DNA from: Phlyctochytrium arcticum
Lineage: Eukaryota; Chytridiomycota; Chytridiomycetes; Chytridiales; Chytridiaceae
Direction of reading: 5' to 3'
DNA: 64,000 nt
NCBI GenBank assembly: GCA_025602905.1
Contig: JAHLKI010000026.1
Location: 186,001-250,000 of the forward strand
This document shows, piece after piece, positions 38,684-50,999 of the stretch (its first letter is position 1; every line of letters starts with the position of its first letter). The position numbers and the translations under genes are program-made. The notes under the pieces are model-generated. The model did not search any database and was not told where the DNA came from. It saw only the letters and a list, made by a program, of their open reading frames with translations.

Positions 38684-40480
38684 ATGGCCAAGCCTAAGGG
38701 CGCCCTCCTCGAACTGCTTGTGCAATGCCTCAAGTCGTCGGCCAGGGGCTCGCGCACCATTATTATACCCAAACAATTCAGTTTCTGGAACTTGCATCGG
38801 GTCATCCAGATCTCGTTTCATCCGGGGATGCAAGATGGAACTATTGAACGACGGGTGAGTCCATCGTTCATTATGTGCGACGGAGTATACGACGTTTGAG
38901 AAGATTTTTGTCTGATTTGCGCCTGGTTGGCGCTGATTCCGTCAAATTTTGGACCAAACGGTCTACTGTCCTCATAGTTGTTGAGTGAGCCTTGTTTGTA
39001 TTCAGATCGATTTGACTAAGACGCGTGCGTGCGCGTTATTTCTGCTGGTTAGACATTCGAATATAAACAAGGAGATGTGCAGCCCAAAAAAGGGAAAATG
39101 ATCAAGATCGACACCTTCAACATCGAGGACAACGACCAGTTCGAGTATGTTTGTGGTAGGGAGCCCTTGATATAAGTAGATCCGTTCAGTGCTGAGTTCT
39201 GATGTCATTCCGCAGAAGCGCTAGAGTACTCAATCAAAGTGGTGGACTCGGCTGAGGAAGGAGAGTTGAACAGCTTCATACCAAGATGCATCAACGGTGA
39301 TGGCGACAATGTCGATCTTGACGCCATCAACAAAAAGCTGCTCTTCAAAAGGTAGGGGATTTTGATCCGGGGAGGAAGCTTTGCCAGGCACTGATCCCGG
39401 TCAAACGATAGGTTCGGAATGAATCCATCCATGAACAAAAAGCCCCGTCAAGCGCCAAAAATCTTTGTGATGGCAAATGAGCCAGACTACATGATCTGGA
39501 AAACGTACATGGCTCGTATGCGCCGTCCGGTATTTGAGGAAAATGAGCTTGCGACTGGCTCGAAGCGTTCCCATCAAGAGATCGACAGTGGAAGTAACTC
39601 TCCAGCAGCTGAGAAGTCTTCACGGCCCAGGTCGGGCAATGGCGTCCCAAATAAAAGCAGACAATTGGAGACCCCGCGCGCAATTGAAGAAGCTCCTCGT
39701 CAAAGCGAAGGCACCGATCTCAAGAAAGAAGCGGGGGAAGGAGCAAATGCGAAGCAATATTCTGAAATTCCGGATGCTTCATTAGGGGAAAATGCGCAAG
39801 TGCCTTCGGAGCAAGTTCCACAACACCAACCACAACAATTTTCTGCACCTCCATTGCAGGATGCTGTGTTCCATGGGCCCCCCGCAGATTTACAGCAATC
39901 TTTGCACAATTTGCATACTGACTTATCACCAGCAGCGCAGCCACAACCACATATCACGCATTCACAACCGGCAGCGGCCCACATAACACAGTATCCTCCC
40001 CATGTCAGCCTTACCCAGGTTCCCATGCTTGCTGCCGCTGCAGCCCAATATCAAAATGGATCGGTCCCTCCTTATTCCTCCGAAATGTCACCCGAGGCCG
40101 TTCTTTATCAGCTCCAACATCACCACCAATCTTTGCCCCACCACTATCCCACTTCTGATGCTTCGGGTGACATTACTCTCCCCTCTGCAGGACCGTATGT
40201 AGATTCTCCCCTGCTTGTGCTTCCAACAACGCTCTCTCCACAGCAACAAGCCATATCAATGGGCGTATCCCTGGTCGGACAGTCTCATCAGTTGCCAACC
40301 CATCTACCAATCGATATGTCGATGATGGCCAAGGGCATGGCAGGCGTACCCAATTCGGAATTACAACCTCAACCAACTGTCGTCGACGTTCCGCAAAAAT
40401 CACTAGCCATGCTCAAATCGCATCAACTGCCAACTCAGATAACCTCGGGGATATTGGACGTTCCGCCTAATGCAAGTTGA
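38684..40480 (+). CDS. pRiA4b ORF3-like domain protein with Gln/His/Pro-rich tail
   Basis: Four exons: ATG 38684 to about 38853, about 39051-39153, 39216-39351 and 39412-40480. The N-terminal 140 residues read SRGSRTIIIPKQFSFWNLHR, VIQISFHPGMQDGTIERR, FEYKQGDVQPKKGKMIKID, DNDQFEY then EALEYSIKVVD and FIPRCINGDGDNVDLDAI. This follows the order of the plasmid pRiA4b ORF3-like fold (strand, helix with VIQ, Y-DFGD-like core, R/P-x-C-x-x-G), but the key acidic positions differ and the match is moderate. The remaining 300 residues are low-complexity and rich in Gln, His and Pro, with NEPDYMIWKTYMARMRRPVF as the only ordered stretch. The open frame upstream of 38684 may hold part of another exon. 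Function unknown, possibly a nuclear regulator. Confidence 0.7.
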
Positions 40481-40804
40481 TCTTGATGGCGTCTCCTATA
40501 TATGAGGTAGTTCTGCTGGGGGCGTCGATACCCGCAGGATGGCCAATGAACTGTCATGAACTAGACATGCAATGACATTCTAATGGATTAGGACGGTTTT
40601 ATAACCAAATGAGATTGATCGGTGGATTGTATGGCATTGTACATATTCGGTTAGCAGGTGTCCTGTACTATATCGTCCGTTTAGAAGGTCGTCGCCAATC
40701 CGATGAATGTTGAATGTTGATATTGAGGGAAATAAATTTATTGCCGCTGTCATCAGCAAAATTCCAACTTTTTGATGATCTCTTCAAGTGCAACCCAACA
40801 AAAG
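40481..40804. other. Intergenic, CTNNBL1 upstream region
   Basis: 324 bp between two same-strand genes. AT-rich, with several ATTGTA- and TGTACATA-like sequences (about 40620-40670) that fit a 3' end region. No gene seen. Confidence 0.4.
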
Positions 40805-43051
40805 ATGAACGTTGACGCAATCTTTAAAGTAAGTATTACCAGAAACCCTTCTTGAATGCCCTCTCTTGTTATAGTTGCTGATAACTTTTGCGATTTATTA
40901 GATCCCTGCTCCGCCGGTAGCGTCACATAAGCGCAAGAATGGGCCGTCCGCCGACGAAGCCTACTTTAAGCGTCTTCGTAGTGACGATAACGCCGAGGAT
41001 GGTGATCTAGAGTCGTTCAAAGATGGTTGGGGGGCCGGTTCATCATCCGGATCCTCTTCCTCAAGCAAGGCTGGACCTTCACCGGATAAGGCTTTGGCGA
41101 ATAGTGCGGAGGAGGACGACGAAGAAGGAGACTCGAGGTTCTTGGAGAGTGGAATGAGCGACGAGCAGAAACGGATTTGGGATATTGTGGATGCTGGTGA
41201 TGAGGTAACAACATCATTTCATCCTCTGCATACCATAAGGCTTATTTATAACGGCGGTAGGCTCCAGCAACTATTGATCTACCAACGATGAAAAAGATGG
41301 TTCTCAAATTTGAACGTGTGATCAACAAAAACCAAGAGTTGCGAGTAAAGTACGCAGATCAACCGATCAAGTAAGTAGTATATCATCATGTTTTTTGGGC
41401 ACGCGGCTCTAATGCCTGCATTTATTAGATTCATCGATTCTGAAGCGGACCTTGATGAAGAGATCAAACATATGCTCGCTGCTTGCGCCGCACCAGAGCT
41501 TTATCCATCGCTCGTGGAGCTTGGTACCCACATCACTCTCCTCGGCTTGCTTGCTCATGAGAACACCGACATCTCAATCGCCGCTGTCGAACTACTCAAG
41601 GAGTTGACGGATGATGAGCTGGTCGAAGAAGCGACTGAGGAAGCGGAGGAAGGTATCAAGGTGTTGGTGCGCGCATTGATTGAGGGTGACGCGCTTGACC
41701 TATTGATCCAAAATATGGCTCGGCTCAATGAGGATTCGTCAGAAGATAAGGTCGGGGTCTTCAACACTTTGTCCATAATGGAAAACTTTGTTTCCATTGA
41801 CCCTGAGCTTGCCGAAACGATTGTATTGCGGACAACACTACTTCCTTGGCTATTACAGCGTGTCCGTCGCAAGCCGTTTGATTCTAACCGCCAGTATGCG
41901 TCAGAACTCATGGCTATCCTGCTGCAAAACTCACGACCAAATCGTCTCAAACTCTCAGAGCTAGGCGGTATCGATACATTGCTCCAGGTCGTCTCGGCCT
42001 ATAAACGGAAGGATCCGTCCAGCCCGGATGAAATTGAAATGATGGAAAACGTTTTTGATACCCTCTGTGCTTGTCTCATTGAGCCTGAAGCAAAGCAGCA
42101 GTTTGTTCAAGCCGAAGGTCTCGATCTTATGCTCATCATGCTGAGGGAGAACAAAATGTCGAGAATGCGAGCTTTCAAGGTTTTGGATCACGCCATGTCT
42201 GGCAGAACGGCTCAGGAAGCCTGCGAACGATTCTTGGATAGCGGGGGCCTGAAAACACTTTTCCCGGCTTTGATGCAAAAAGGTGTCAAAAAGTACGCCA
42301 AGGAATACAAAGAGCATGGGTTTTCGGAACGGGAAGAGGAAGAGCATGTTTTGGCAATTTTGACATCGCTGCTCAAGAATTTTGTTTCGAATCCTGCGGC
42401 AGCATCTCCGGACAAGTCCGCTTCCCCATCATCCTATCGCGCCCGAGTCCTCATCAAATTTCTTGATCCGTCCCGAAAGCAAGTTGATCGGCTCCTCTCC
42501 CTGCATTTCCACCACACGACACGGCTCCAAACCCTCGATCGAGAACTTGCCAATGAAAAGGATCAACTTGTCGAGCTCCTTTCGGCCGGGGAAATTTCTG
42601 AAGAAGAGAAACAGGAGGCGGAGGATGACATTGAGTTACGCCGAGTCATGGAAGGCGGTTTTGTTCTTCAAATGGTCGATTACCTCCTTGGATGCATATA
42701 TGGATGTACCGCTGATGAAATTGGTTCCGGCGATGACGCGATTGAGGATTTGATTGCTTTGGTCAGTTTCCCTTTCTGTGCATTTGGAACGATTAGGCGA
42801 TACTAAGTGTATTTTGTACTGTAGGTCAAGGCACGCATAATAGCCTCGCTCGAAGTCCGAGGGCAATCACTGGATACTCTACGCGAAACACTCATTGGTA
42901 AGCTTTCGTTACACAGTATGTTGTTGATTCATCTAGTAATCAATTTTTCACAGAATACTCTAAAAACATTGGTAATGACAAGGAGGAGTCTGACGAGGAA
43001 ACCCGTGCTGAGCGACAAACCATTATCAGTGTAGCGGAACGTCTAGTTTAG
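40805..43051 (+). CDS. CTNNBL1: CTNNBL1, spliceosome-associated ARM protein
   Basis: CTNNBL1 binds CDC5L and PRP31 in the PRP19-related complex and acts in the nucleus. The first exon encodes MNVDAIFK. The next holds a basic KRKNGPSADEAYFKRLR with an acidic, Ser-rich stretch. The ARM core carries family blocks: FERVINKNQELRVKYADQP, KFIDSEADLDEEIKHM, ELGTHITLLGLLAHENTDIS, ENFVSIDPELAETIV, NRQYASELMAILLQNS and DPSSPDEIEMMENVFDTLC. The C-terminal part has FLDPSRKQVDRLLSLHF, then LGCIYGCTADE and the final IISVAERLV. Most of it is one exon (41424-42761). About 590 residues. It is convergent with RPT4. Confidence 0.95.
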
Positions 43052-43228
43052 ATTTTTGTGGACGCCTTCCAGATGTCCCTACAATCATCCATGCTGGGTA
43101 CTTTCAATAAATTATTTTTCAGAGCAGTGCTGTACGTATATGTGCATATATTTCAGTGACACATGAACGAAACTAGACATGATAGATAATAGGCGAATGA
43201 CGTTCATTCCCCTCGCCTCATGCGCTAT

Positions 43229-44810
<1,582 letters not shown>

Positions 44811-45857
44811 GTCGGGACTACCGCTTCAACGAGAGCAGTCTATAGAGAACAATCGAAACGTATATTGGCACAGAGGACTATACGGATGGCGAGATATTTC
44901 CAGTCTTGGTCGTTTATGGCAAAAGGTTGGCGATCTGTTGTTAGCTGCTCTACAGAATTCAAAGTTGGCCTGAGTTGTTGCAAAAGCTGATTGGGTGACG
45001 CGTCAGGTCTGCTTTCGCCCAACAGTCCCGACTTGCACATTTCCAACTCAATCTCGGCAGGATAACAACGATCTTTGTATGAGATCTCACAATCAATCAA
45101 GCAGGACTGTTCTCTCCGCACATTCATGCAGAGCTTCTTTCAGCGTAGGCATTTAGTCAAATGGCAAACTTGTCTTTTTATAGGCACCTTGGACAGCTCC
45201 GTAACTGGCCATGCAGACTGAACAGTTTCATTCGGGGAAGACGATGCCAAGATATCGTTCTACGAGAGAGGATCTCCCCTATTATCACTGTCTTTGTCCG
45301 CAATATGTCTTTTAAACTGGGACACATCTTTGCATGGCTGTTCAGAAAGTGATGAAACGCCTAATAAAAAATAATGGAGGACTTGGAACATCCACAAGGT
45401 CTCTAAACAATGCGATCCCATTATGGGAGTGGTAAAATAGCGCTTGCCCGGGGCTTTGCAAAGCAGTTGTAGTGCATAATAGGTGGCAGGGGTTTCATGT
45501 AAAGGAGATTGTCGCAAGCTGCTAGTTTTGCATTGTGGATGCTCAAAGGCCCGAGTGCGTCCCAGTTTCGTTCCCGTAAATTTTTCTCGAATGCCAGTGG
45601 TTGGGTAGCCTCAAGTAATTGTTCTACAATACTCAGCATCGACCAATGAAAGCAATAGCTACTCGACCTCCAATTGCGTTCATTCTCAACCTCCTCCTGG
45701 GCAGCTCTCTGACAAAGACTGAACTTTCTGTCATTCACGAACGGGAGAAACCACAGCATAGACATCAGGAACAAGAATCGAGTTTTTAGGACTCTTTCCT
45801 CTCTGATTATATGGTTTTCCACCAAATCAACCCTATTAACAGCACGAAGCGTCAATC
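44811..45857. other. 1-kb region between RPT4 and the chromodomain gene
   Basis: It holds the RPT4 promoter and the chromodomain gene promoter. Several minus-strand frames are fairly long: 45127-44840 contains CEISYKDRCYPAEIELEMCK, and about 45780-45421 contains QLLEATQPLAFEKNLRERNW. Both look somewhat protein-like, but the long frame reaching 45855 has no ATG at its head and I could not join the pieces into a convincing gene. It may hold a small unrecognised minus-strand gene. Confidence 0.3.
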
Positions 45858-48800
45858 ATGAGCGAGTTCTCGTACGTTGATCCTATCGAGGATGTCGCAT
45901 TAGGAACATTAACGTATGAGCAACGACTGGAACTAGAACCTACTCTGGAAGAGCAATTATCTATATTATGGAACTATGACCCATACGGCAACTTTGATTC
46001 GGGCAGTATTCAAAACCTCCCCATCTTTAATGTAAAGAAAGACCCTGCCGGTCATGCCGATAACATGGAACAGTCCCTTGTTCGTGGCAACTCTCCCGGA
46101 CTGTCCGATTACGAGTCGGATATTGAACAAACGCTACGAGGACTATCACCTAGTTCCAAGATCAAAGTTCGGGACCCAGCCGCGGTCTGGCAGATGCCAC
46201 CGGATCCCGAGCGTGTCCATCTGCTCCTTCGGTCAGCCAAGATACAAGAGCAGTTACGTACCCAGCCGCAGCGGCGAGCTGAACGCCAAGCTGCACGTCA
46301 AAAGTGGCAGCGCGCCCAATCGACGATACGTGTAAACAAGGAGATTGAGAAGAAATCACATCGAGAACGGCGCTTGAAAGCTTGGGCCGATGCATTCCGC
46401 AGAAATGAAGAGCGCCGGACTCGAGGCGAGAGAACACCGACTCCACCATTGGCAAAAAAGGAGCCCAAAGTATTTTCATTATTTGATGAGGACGATGAGT
46501 ATCTCTTGTCAGAGGATGAGTCTGAGCCTGACACTGGTTTTGAGCATTTAGCTGACCATCTCGCAAACTCAATGGACAGCGATCTGAAGAGGGACTCCCC
46601 GATGCTTCGAATAGATTCTATCGAAAAAGCTGAGGTCCAGTTAATCAACAAGGAAGACAGTCCGGAGAAAGACCAAGTCGTCCCCACGAACCAGATCAAG
46701 AACGATGTGGAAGAAGACCGTCAGGAAAATGATGCTAAGATGGAATCTAATCAAGAGACTGTCCCTGAAATTGCACTAAATCGGGACGACGTGCCTACGC
46801 TTGACATTTTATCGAATTCAGAAAACGTTTCTGTACCTGATCATTCTTGGGGAATTGCTGCAGACGAAGAGACAGAACCTGCTCCTGAGCTTTCCCAGCT
46901 GAGTGATTCCTCAGTGGCGGAAAATGGCAAATTTGACGACGTACCCTTTGGACTACCACTTGACCCTCCGCCAGCCGACATGATCATAGATTTTGAGTCG
47001 GATGAGGAGGAAGACGTTGGCTCTACTGAGCGTGTGGAATTACCCGCCAGCGAGAGCGACGCGTCAGACGAAGAGGAAATTTTGGAGTCTGGGATGGTTG
47101 TGCAAGGGACCGCTGACAGTTCATCCAACGAAGAGGAGATTCTGGAATCTGGGATGGTTGTGCAAGGGACCGTAGGCACTGCACCCAGCCATGAAAATGA
47201 CGGCCAGACTACTTCTCGGGACCGAGCATCAGGAGGTATCGTGACCGAAAGGTCACCGACCCTTGTGCCGGCTACATCGAACGAGGACGACATGGACATT
47301 GATGTTGAAATGGACATAGAGAGCGACTCGGATTCTGGTGGTAAACAGCTCGCCACTGAGACACCGTCAGTTCCCACCGAAAAAGTTAAACCCCAGATTC
47401 CATCACTTTCGTCCAACCTTGTCCCTATACCTATTCCCGAGGACTTGCAGGAGGAAGCAGGAATCTCTCGGCTTCCAGGAAAAGCCAAGCTTACTTCTGC
47501 GCGTGCTCCCACTCCCACTTCTGTTCCTGCGTCCACAGCCGGCGCTGTACCCACTCCCATTGCGAACCACGCCGCAACCAGCACCGCCCAAGCTCGTAAA
47601 ATCAGCCCTGTTGATGCAGGAAGGTCTGCATTACATGGATCACGACAGACTCCCGGTGCTGTCGAGCGGCCCAATGTTACTCTGAGGGCTAACGTCTTTG
47701 ATTTATCCACGAATGTTGCTGGGAACGAACGCCGAACGGCACAGCAGCTATCAGGACGAGATAACGCAAATAAAGCGTCTACTTCAAATCAAGCAGATAC
47801 TTTATCTGCGAAAAGTGCAACGCCACTCGGAAGGACTACACACGGCAAGGGCTCGGACACAAGTACGACCAAGCACGAAAAGACACAACCGGCGGAAGGG
47901 TCAGTACCGAAAGCAGACGCTGGCTCGAACGATACCCATACTTCCATCTCCGCTGCGAGCAGCAATACGCCCAAAGCAGTGCGACCTGGTACATCAGGCC
48001 TCGCCGCACAACAAACAAAAACCCCACCTATCAAAGCGGCTGTTGATCCCAAACAATTGCGGAAGACAGACTCATCGATGAGTGATGTAACTGCTGGGAC
48101 ACAGTCGAGGGGCAATCTATTCGCGATGGGCAGGGCTAGTTCGCAACCAAGAAAAACTCCACCACTAAAAGGAAATGTATTCAACCAGAAATCGCGGAAC
48201 ACGGGCGCTCCGCCTGCGGTCGCGGTCAGCACGCCAACATCGCAGAGTAAACCAACGAGCTTAAGTGCGACTGAGCCTACCACATCAACAACTACTTTGC
48301 CGGCTAGGAGCGGATCAGGAGGACATCAGGACAGAATCAACCTCCTGTCGACCCTGCCTGTGCAAGGAACACCAATTAAGACGCCAAAGGTTGCGCCTGG
48401 ACCTTCCAACAGTTCTAAAGCACCATTAACTTTTAGTAGAGCTCCCGCTGAAGCTGCGGGACAACGGAGGGCAGGGGTTGGAACAGTAGAGAAAAGGGTT
48501 TGGCCTGTAACAGAACAAGCAAGTCAACCCAGCAAATTCAAGCCCGTAACGTGGAATCCAACTCCAACCCCCAAGCGACCACCTATTGATTTACAACATC
48601 TGTCGCAGTCGTCGTCGAAAAAACCCAAAACACAGCCGAAACCCATACCCGCGAGGAAGCGTTCGCCTCCTCGGAAAAAGCCTATCAGACGGAAAAGAGC
48701 AATATCTGCCCAAGACAATATTTTCGAAGTTGAAGAGATTCTGGAAGTTGATGAACGCGTGGTGGAAGGCGCAGACGGTCGGTTGAGACCGATGCGTTAC

Positions 48801-48935
48801 TACCATATCGCGTGGAAGGGATTTCCTGATCCGAGCGAAAATACATGGGAGCCGGAAGAAAACGTTTTGGCCCCAGCCGTACTGGAAGAATTCTGGGGCA
48901 AACAGAAGAAGCCTGTACCGAAGCCTTTCACATAA
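45858..48935 (+). CDS. 1025-residue disordered protein with C-terminal chromodomain
   Basis: A single open frame from ATG 45858. Residues 1-60 are ordered-looking (SEFSYVDPIEDVALGTLTYE). Residues 150-200 are a basic helix with many Arg/Gln (QRRAERQAARQKWQRAQ). A very long acidic then Ser/Thr/Pro-rich disordered part follows. Around 405-445 a 20-residue block with EEILESGMVVQGT occurs twice in tandem (60-nt units from 47070). The last 75 residues are a chromodomain: FEVEEILEVDERVVEGADGR and YYHIAWKGFPDPSENTWEPE, with the aromatic cage residues Y/W/W present, which suggests methyl-lysine histone binding. No chromoshadow, SET or helicase domain is visible, so it is neither HP1, Clr4 nor CHD. A basic KRSPPRKKPIRRKRA just before the chromodomain may be a nuclear signal. 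Confidence 0.85.
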   Translation: MSEFSYVDPIEDVALGTLTYEQRLELEPTLEEQLSILWNYDPYGNFDSGSIQNLPIFNVKKDPAGHADNMEQSLVRGNSPGLSDYESDIEQTLRGLSPSSKIKVRDPAAVWQMPPDPERVHLLLRSAKIQEQLRTQPQRRAERQAARQKWQRAQSTIRVNKEIEKKSHRERRLKAWADAFRRNEERRTRGERTPTPPLAKKEPKVFSLFDEDDEYLLSEDESEPDTGFEHLADHLANSMDSDLKRDSPMLRIDSIEKAEVQLINKEDSPEKDQVVPTNQIKNDVEEDRQENDAKMESNQETVPEIALNRDDVPTLDILSNSENVSVPDHSWGIAADEETEPAPELSQLSDSSVAENGKFDDVPFGLPLDPPPADMIIDFESDEEEDVGSTERVELPASESDASDEEEILESGMVVQGTADSSSNEEEILESGMVVQGTVGTAPSHENDGQTTSRDRASGGIVTERSPTLVPATSNEDDMDIDVEMDIESDSDSGGKQLATETPSVPTEKVKPQIPSLSSNLVPIPIPEDLQEEAGISRLPGKAKLTSARAPTPTSVPASTAGAVPTPIANHAATSTAQARKISPVDAGRSALHGSRQTPGAVERPNVTLRANVFDLSTNVAGNERRTAQQLSGRDNANKASTSNQADTLSAKSATPLGRTTHGKGSDTSTTKHEKTQPAEGSVPKADAGSNDTHTSISAASSNTPKAVRPGTSGLAAQQTKTPPIKAAVDPKQLRKTDSSMSDVTAGTQSRGNLFAMGRASSQPRKTPPLKGNVFNQKSRNTGAPPAVAVSTPTSQSKPTSLSATEPTTSTTTLPARSGSGGHQDRINLLSTLPVQGTPIKTPKVAPGPSNSSKAPLTFSRAPAEAAGQRRAGVGTVEKRVWPVTEQASQPSKFKPVTWNPTPTPKRPPIDLQHLSQSSSKKPKTQPKPIPARKRSPPRKKPIRRKRAISAQDNIFEVEEILEVDERVVEGADGRLRPMRYYHIAWKGFPDPSENTWEPEENVLAPAVLEEFWGKQKKPVPKPFT
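47070..47189 (+). repeat. Two 60-nt tandem units inside the chromodomain gene
   Basis: Units start at 47070 and 47130. Both encode DEEEILESGMVVQGT-like sequence, and the GGGATGGTTGTGCAAGGGAC block is identical. In-frame duplication. Confidence 0.85.
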
Positions 48936-49284
48936 TTCATTTTCTCGAGTTAGACACCTGTAATATATTTGGAGGCAATGTACTATCTACACTGCCCTAA
49001 ACTGTAACTGTCTGTTGCCTGGAAATAGTAACTGCTCACGTCAATATAAAAATTATTGAAATACTTTGTTGGGGATTACGTTTGAACATGGAATCAGCGT
49101 TGGCATGCGTATATGAGAGACCACCTCTGGGACCAAACCCGCAATAAATCCCACGGTTAGGGTTCCTGATATGGTTTAATGAAATTCAGATTGATTTGGG
49201 AATCATGTCGCTGCGAATTCCAAATTTCCGCCATTTCGCCATTTCGAAGAGGGATCTAACGTCAAGCACTGAATACCAAAGGAT
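48936..49284. other. Intergenic, RPC6 upstream region
   Basis: 349 bp, no ORF of interest. Two TTTCGCCATTTCG-like direct repeats (about 49230-49245) lie 40 bp before the RPC6 start. Confidence 0.4.
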
Positions 49285-50670
49285 ATGGCGACAAGACGAA
49301 AACGCCCGGCAGCGAGTGGGGGGTCACTGAGTCTGACGGAAGAAACTCTATTGACTACTTTGCGCAATCACCCCAATGTAAGAGCGTCAAACGATTGCAA
49401 TGAAGGCGCACTGGTTCTGATATGATATACCTTAGGGAACTGATATCGATACCCTCCGCGAAGAGCTTGGTGATTGGTCTGATAGCTCTATACTGGAATG
49501 TATGAATGCGTTGAGTTCCAAAGTTAGTGTTTACAAAACATACGCCAAAAATTTGCATTAACGAATCTACCGCTCTGATAGCAATATGTGGACTTTATAT
49601 CTTTGGGCAAGAGCAAGAAGCTGGCATTTAGAGCTCGGTCGGCTGAAGAGGCCACAAAGTATGTGATTTTTCACAGGCGATCTGTTCCTTCCTCTAACTT
49701 GGAGAAACAGGACGGTGGGAATGAAAGATGAAGAGAGGGTTATTTATCGACTAGTAAAGGAAGCCAAAAATAATGGTGAGGTCTACTCCTCAGTCTTGTC
49801 ATATCCGGAACGCTCACACTCTCAATTCCAATAGGAATATGGCTGAAGCAATTGAAGGACCGGTCTGGCCTCCATGTGCAATTAGCCAATACGGTGATTA
49901 AGAATTTGGAAAAGAAGAACATCATCAAATGGGTCAAGCCTGTCAAGGTATGATTCATTTTGCGGACAGGTGTTTTACATGGCGCCTTTTCTGATCCTTG
50001 ATTTTCTAGAATCCGTATAAGAAGGTGTATCTCCTGTTTGAACTCGAGCCGTCGACAGAGTTGACGGGTGGAGCATGGTATACCGACAACGAAATGGACA
50101 TGGATTTTATCGAGCAACTTTCCGAGCAAGTGTACAAGTATATAGTACTGAAGGTTAGCCCCTCTCGCATAATTGCCCATTGTCGACATGTCTTAACCAT
50201 CGGGGCCCGAAATCCAGAGTTTTCCTTCCAAAAAGCCATCAGCAATTTTCCCTGCATCTTACACCTCCTATCCCACCGCCTCACACATCCACAAGTTTGT
50301 TACCAAGCATGGACTTACCACTGTTCCTCTTGGGCAAGAGGATGTACAGACCCTACTGGACCGCCTCTACTATGATGGCAAAGTTACCCGTATCCTCAAA
50401 GTTGGCCACGACTTTTCCGATTCAGAACCAGATGATCGTGAAATGGACCAAGACTCTGAAGACGACATGATGGATGGCGCCGAGCAAGTGCGAGATATGG
50501 ACTCGCAAAGGTTCATGTACAAAGCGGTGAAGGGGGCTGCATTAGAAGAACGGAATGCGTGGACGGACATGCCCTGTGGGCGGTGCCCAGTATTTAGTTT
50601 TTGTTCCGAGAATGGCCCGGTCAACCCCAGCAATTGTCGCTACTTTAAGGAATGGTTGATGCAGGATTAG
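49285..50670 (+). CDS. RPC34: RNA polymerase III subunit RPC6 (Rpc34)
   Basis: Part of the Rpc82/34/31 subcomplex that opens the promoter with TFIIIB. Winged-helix segments: TLLTTLRNHPN with TDIDTLREELGDW, then VIYRLVKEAKNNGIWLKQL, LANTVIKNLEKKNIIKWVKP and NPYKKVYLLFELEPSTELTG followed by GAWYTDNEMDMDFIEQLSEQ. A third WH ends FVTKHGLTTVPLGQEDVQTL. The C-terminus has four cysteines (PCGRCPVFSFCSENG and NPSNCRYFKEWL) that bind a [4Fe-4S] cluster in the human and archaeal relatives. An acidic insert lies before it (DREMDQDSEDDMMD). About seven exons, the first 49285-49377. Confidence 0.95.
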
Positions 50671-50999
50671 GATTTCCGTTGGCAATAGCGCCAATTAATT
50701 TATGAAGTTGCGATGTTATACCGCACAAACATGTACATATTTCACATTTATCATAGATGGGGTTGTCGAATCGCTGGTACACTTACACACGGCAAAAGTG
50801 GCAGTAGTGAATCCGCTGTTGTAAACGACACAGATAAATACATCGACTCGTCTATCGAAAGAACACTTCTCAAAGGCTACTCTGGTACATACGACCTACT
50901 CATAAATAAATGCCAAAAGTAACAGTCTTTCTAAGCTACAGTAAGAAAGAGAATATCCGCACAATAGGTTCTCTCAATGACGCCGATCAAAAGATTCAT
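50671..50999. other. Intergenic, convergent 3' flanks
   Basis: 329 bp between two stop codons. AT-rich, no gene seen. Confidence 0.4.

Noticed and set aside
38684..39351. Transposase reading of the pRiA4b ORF3-like segment
   Set aside because: No catalytic DDE pattern, no terminal repeats, and the gene has several spliceosomal introns and conserved-looking neighbours.
46841..47710. 289-residue minus-strand ORF rich in Ser/Gly/Val
   Set aside because: Antisense of the disordered part of the chromodomain gene, a composition effect.
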